This document shows, piece by piece, positions 5,726 through 6,983 of a stretch of 6,983 nt of DNA. Origin of the DNA: Gammaproteobacteria bacterium (GTDB lineage Bacteria; Pseudomonadota; Gammaproteobacteria; CAISUE01); NCBI GenBank assembly GCA_947378515.1, contig CANCKG010000032.1:1-6983 (forward strand). The letters run 5' to 3'. The position numbers were made by a program, and so were the translations under genes. Under the pieces are notes generated by a model that searched no databases, was not told the origin of the DNA, and saw nothing but the letters and a program-made list of their open reading frames with translations. How positions within the stretch are numbered: the first letter of the stretch is position 1; every line of letters begins with the position of its first letter.

Positions 5726-6520
5726 ATGCTAACGCAACATAGCCGTAATCAACTGTATTTAACGTGGCAAGTGACTAAACGAGAAATTTTAGGGCGTTAT
5801 CGCGGCTCGATGATGGGTTTAGTGTGGACTTTCATGACGCCTTTAATCATGTTGGTGGTGTATACCTTTGTCTTTAGTTATGTCTTTAAAGCAAAGTGGG
5901 GCGGCCAACAGCCAGCAAGCCATGTCTTGTTTTCAATTTACTTATTTGCAGGTATGCTAGTCTATAATTTCTTTTCTGAAGTGATGAACCGCGCCCCGAT
6001 GATTATCTTGGCCCAAGTGAATTATGTTAAAAAAGTCGTTTTCCCCTTACAAATATTTCCAGTGTCTATTTTGCTGAGTGCCGTATTTCATTTAGCGATA
6101 AGTTTAGTGGTGTTTTTAGTATTTTTGCTCGTGACGATGCATAGCATTCCTGTGACGGCATTACTTTTTCCGCTGATTACCTTGCCTTTGCTGTTAATAA
6201 CTTTAGGTCTCGCGTGGTTTTTAGCGGCGCTAGGCGTGTATTTACGCGATATGGGTTATGTGATTAATTTATTCATGACCGTCTGCATGTTTTTTAGCCC
6301 CTTATTTTATCCTATTGATACTTTACCGGAAAAATTCCGTTTATTGATATATCTTAATCCAATTTCTCTCGTCATTGAACAGTCGCGTCAAGTGTTAATT
6401 GAAGGTATAGCACCCCAATGGGGTTGGTGGGCGATAAATTGTTTAATCAGTCTGGTCGTTGTGACGGTAGGCTATGTTTTTTTTCAAAAAACAAAAAAAG
6501 GCTTTTCTGATGTCATCTAA
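5726..6520 (+). CDS. wzm: Wzm-like ABC-2 polysaccharide export permease
   Basis: The inner-membrane channel subunit of a Wzm/Wzt-type exporter, 264 residues, the usual length. It begins with a short amphipathic cytoplasmic stretch and the family signature TKREILGRYRGS (17-28). About six membrane segments follow (near 32-54, 68-85, 112-137, 145-172, 178-195 and 235-254). The conserved SPLFYP (191-196), LNPISLVIEQSRQ (210-222) and a basic C-terminal tail (QKTKKGF) are present. Such permeases move undecaprenyl-linked O-antigen or related glycans to the periplasmic face. The ATG at 5726 gives the expected N-terminus but has a poor Shine-Dalgarno. The C-terminus overlaps the ATPase gene by 11 nt, so the two are translated together. 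KpsM- or teichoic-acid-type exporters are related alternatives, but the Gram-negative setting favours Wzm. Confidence 0.93.
   Translation: MLTQHSRNQLYLTWQVTKREILGRYRGSMMGLVWTFMTPLIMLVVYTFVFSYVFKAKWGGQQPASHVLFSIYLFAGMLVYNFFSEVMNRAPMIILAQVNYVKKVVFPLQIFPVSILLSAVFHLAISLVVFLVFLLVTMHSIPVTALLFPLITLPLLLITLGLAWFLAALGVYLRDMGYVINLFMTVCMFFSPLFYPIDTLPEKFRLLIYLNPISLVIEQSRQVLIEGIAPQWGWWAINCLISLVVVTVGYVFFQKTKKGFSDVI
6497..6501 (+). promoter_or_regulatory. Ribosome binding site AAAGG for the ATPase gene
   Basis: AAAGG inside the 3' end of wzm, 8 nt before the ATG at 6510. It supports the overlapping start and coupled translation of the two transporter subunits. Confidence 0.6.
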
Positions 6521-6983
6521 GCCAATTGCTATTAGTATCAAGCAGGTAAGCAAAGCTTATGCTGTTTATGCAAAGCCAGCCCATCGTTTGTGGCAAGTGC
6601 TGTGGAGTCGCCAAAAATTTTATAGCGAATTTTGGGCACTAAGTGATGTCTCCCTTGAATTAATGAAAGGCGAAACCATTGGCATTATCGGCTGTAATGG
6701 TTCAGGTAAGTCCACCTTATTACAGTTAATATGCGGAGTATTGTCGGCAACGAGCGGTGAAATTCAGGTGCATGGCCGTGTGGCCGCTTTATTGGAATTG
6801 GGTGCAGGTTTCAATCCTGAATTTTCAGGTAAAGAAAATGTTTATATGAATGCGGCTATCTTAGGCTTAAGTCAACAAGAGATTAGCGCGCAATATGCCA
6901 ATATTCAAGCCTTTGCTGATATTGGTCCATTCATTGATCAACCGGTTAAACACTATTCTAGTGGTATGTATGTGCGCCTAGCC
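6510..6983 (+). CDS. wzt: Wzt-like ABC exporter ATPase, N-terminal 158 codons (cut by window end)
   Basis: Translation from the ATG at 6510 gives an ABC nucleotide-binding domain that energises the Wzm channel. The Walker A loop is GCNGSGKST (61-69); the second residue, Cys, is less common than Arg or His there. After it come the O-antigen-exporter stretch LLELGAGFNPEFSGKENV (94-111) and the signature motif in its Wzt/TagH form, YSSGMYVRLA (149-158), in place of LSGGQ. About 60 residues precede Walker A, including an insertion (HRLWQVLW, 25-32) before the WALSDVSLEL strand, as is usual for this subfamily. Walker B, the H-loop and any C-terminal glycan-binding domain lie beyond the window, so it cannot be told whether this is the long O-antigen-type Wzt with a carbohydrate-binding tail. 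Confidence 0.93.
   Translation, partial: MSSKPIAISIKQVSKAYAVYAKPAHRLWQVLWSRQKFYSEFWALSDVSLELMKGETIGIIGCNGSGKSTLLQLICGVLSATSGEIQVHGRVAALLELGAGFNPEFSGKENVYMNAAILGLSQQEISAQYANIQAFADIGPFIDQPVKHYSSGMYVRLA

Overview
The window looks like a surface-polysaccharide locus from a Gram-negative bacterium, most likely a gammaproteobacterium of moderate GC. The evidence for this is the Wzm/Wzt-type ABC exporter and the proteobacterial form of the arabinose-donor enzymes. The species cannot be named from the sequence. Two gene blocks diverge from an intergenic region of about 510 bp (5217-5725).

Minus strand (5216 down to 18): four tightly packed genes, probably one operon. In transcription order they are: (1) a fusion of an N-terminal HAD phosphatase domain to a UbiA-type phosphoribosyltransferase; (2) a DprE1-like FAD oxidase; (3) a DprE2-like short-chain reductase; (4) a 572-residue polytopic membrane protein with GT-C-like features. 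Genes 1-3 together match the whole route from PRPP and polyprenyl phosphate to polyprenyl-phospho-D-arabinofuranose: phosphoribosyl transfer, 5-phosphate removal, and C2' epimerisation by oxidation then reduction. Gene 4 is the natural candidate for the transferase that uses this lipid-linked pentofuranose donor on the far side of the inner membrane, but that is inference.

Plus strand (5726 to the end): a Wzm-like ABC-2 permease and the first 158 codons of its Wzt-like ATPase, which is cut by the window edge. This pair exports lipid-linked polysaccharide (O-antigen or similar). The shared position suggests the exported or surface glycan carries D-arabinofuranose or a related pentofuranose.

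The intergenic region is the most unusual part. It holds two separate non-coding insertion-like elements, each with terminal inverted repeats and flanking direct repeats of target-site-duplication type. One is 126 bp (5330-5455; 17-bp ends matching at 15 positions; 9-bp duplication). The other is 147 bp (5536-5682; perfect 15-bp ends; 8-bp duplication) and contains a perfect 38-bp palindrome plus a second hairpin. Their ends are unrelated, so they came from two different transposition systems. Both lie between the probable divergent promoters and the wzm start codon, so they may have rebuilt the leader or promoter of the export genes.
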